Made by a program: the position numbers and the translations under genes. The notes below the pieces were generated by a model, which was given only the letters and a program-made list of their open reading frames with translations, searched no databases and had not been told where the DNA came from. A stretch of DNA of 45,029 bases from JAGOZV01 sp964346445. Its GTDB lineage: Bacteria > Patescibacteriota > Saccharimonadia > Saccharimonadales > Saccharimonadaceae. The stretch lies in assembly GCA_964346445.1 (NCBI GenBank), contig CAYFUI010000003.1:1-45029 (forward strand), given 5' to 3'. Each line of letters starts with the position of its first letter. Position 1 is the first letter of the stretch. This document shows, in pieces, positions 44,960 through 45,029 of the stretch.

Positions 44960-44968
44960 ATTATACCA
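44960..44968 (-). promoter_or_regulatory. extended -10 of secE-nusG
   Basis: TGGTATAAT on the minus strand; leader of about 39 nt with a ribosome-binding site. Bases 44969-45029 hold nothing I can identify. Confidence 0.65.
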
Positions 44969-45029
44969 CTAAGGTGTAGTTATGTATAGAACTTTTGTAT
45001 TTAATAACAGTGAGGGTGAATGAAGTAGG

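Overview
The window reads as a stretch of core chromosome from a member of the Candidate Phyla Radiation, most likely Candidatus Saccharibacteria (TM7). This assignment is inferred from gene content, not from a database search. The supporting signs are a compact AT-leaning genome with abutting genes, the standard code (TGA is used as a stop), a complete F-type ATP synthase operon with a shortened delta subunit, type IV pilin-like genes, ThrE, AI-2E and ABC export proteins, an L1 with a long N-terminal tail, and many small orphan genes. I see no insertion sequence, prophage, CRISPR array, rRNA or plasmid feature. One tRNA (Gln, UUG) is present.

Layout. 1-7000: on the minus strand, a small basic protein, tRNA-dihydrouridine synthase, a UvrD-type helicase fused to a RecB-like nuclease, a pilin-like protein and a TrmA/RlmD-type methyltransferase, with one plus-strand orphan. 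7145-12316: tRNA-Gln, a heterodimeric ABC exporter and a ThrE-type exporter. 12344-15503: a PH-like/split-barrel protein, a DHA2-type MFS exporter and a second pilin. 15577-22524: a membrane-anchored orphan, then atpBEFHAGDC. 22547-29436 (minus): a MacB-type ABC pair, a Ca2+-type P-ATPase, a GreA-like factor, and a histidine kinase with its response regulator. 29566-30732: an AI-2E family protein. 30748-38918 (minus): an information-processing operon running orphan, dnaX, dnaB, GT-C glycosyltransferase, ybaB, recR, DHH phosphoesterase, cysS. 39131-40138 (minus): rplJ-rplL behind a structured L10 leader. 40439-41602: a plus-strand orphan. 41582-44914 (minus): secE-nusG-rplK-rplA-dcd.

The most striking global signal is regulatory. 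At least eleven genes have an extended -10 element (TGnTATAAT-like) whose last base lies only 6-8 nt before the start codon, with no Shine-Dalgarno sequence. That predicts leaderless mRNAs. Operon-internal genes mostly carry good Shine-Dalgarno motifs. Two promoters reuse the TGA stop of the upstream gene as the TGn of the extended -10. The rplJL leader contains an intrinsic terminator and a perfectly complementary competing arm, so it looks like an L10-controlled attenuator.

Other points that stand out are a histidine kinase that appears to start at AUU, RecR and DnaX proteins that have lost their zinc-binding cysteines, a c-subunit with a GxAxAxA packing motif in place of GxGxGxG, a 120-residue SAP-like extension on ribosomal protein L1, and convergent gene pairs that abut or overlap without terminators. 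Where the longest open frame conflicted with promoter, ribosome-binding or family evidence I moved the start (UvrD-neighbour orphan, MFS, P-ATPase, histidine kinase, cysS, dnaX, the 172-aa orphan and secE).
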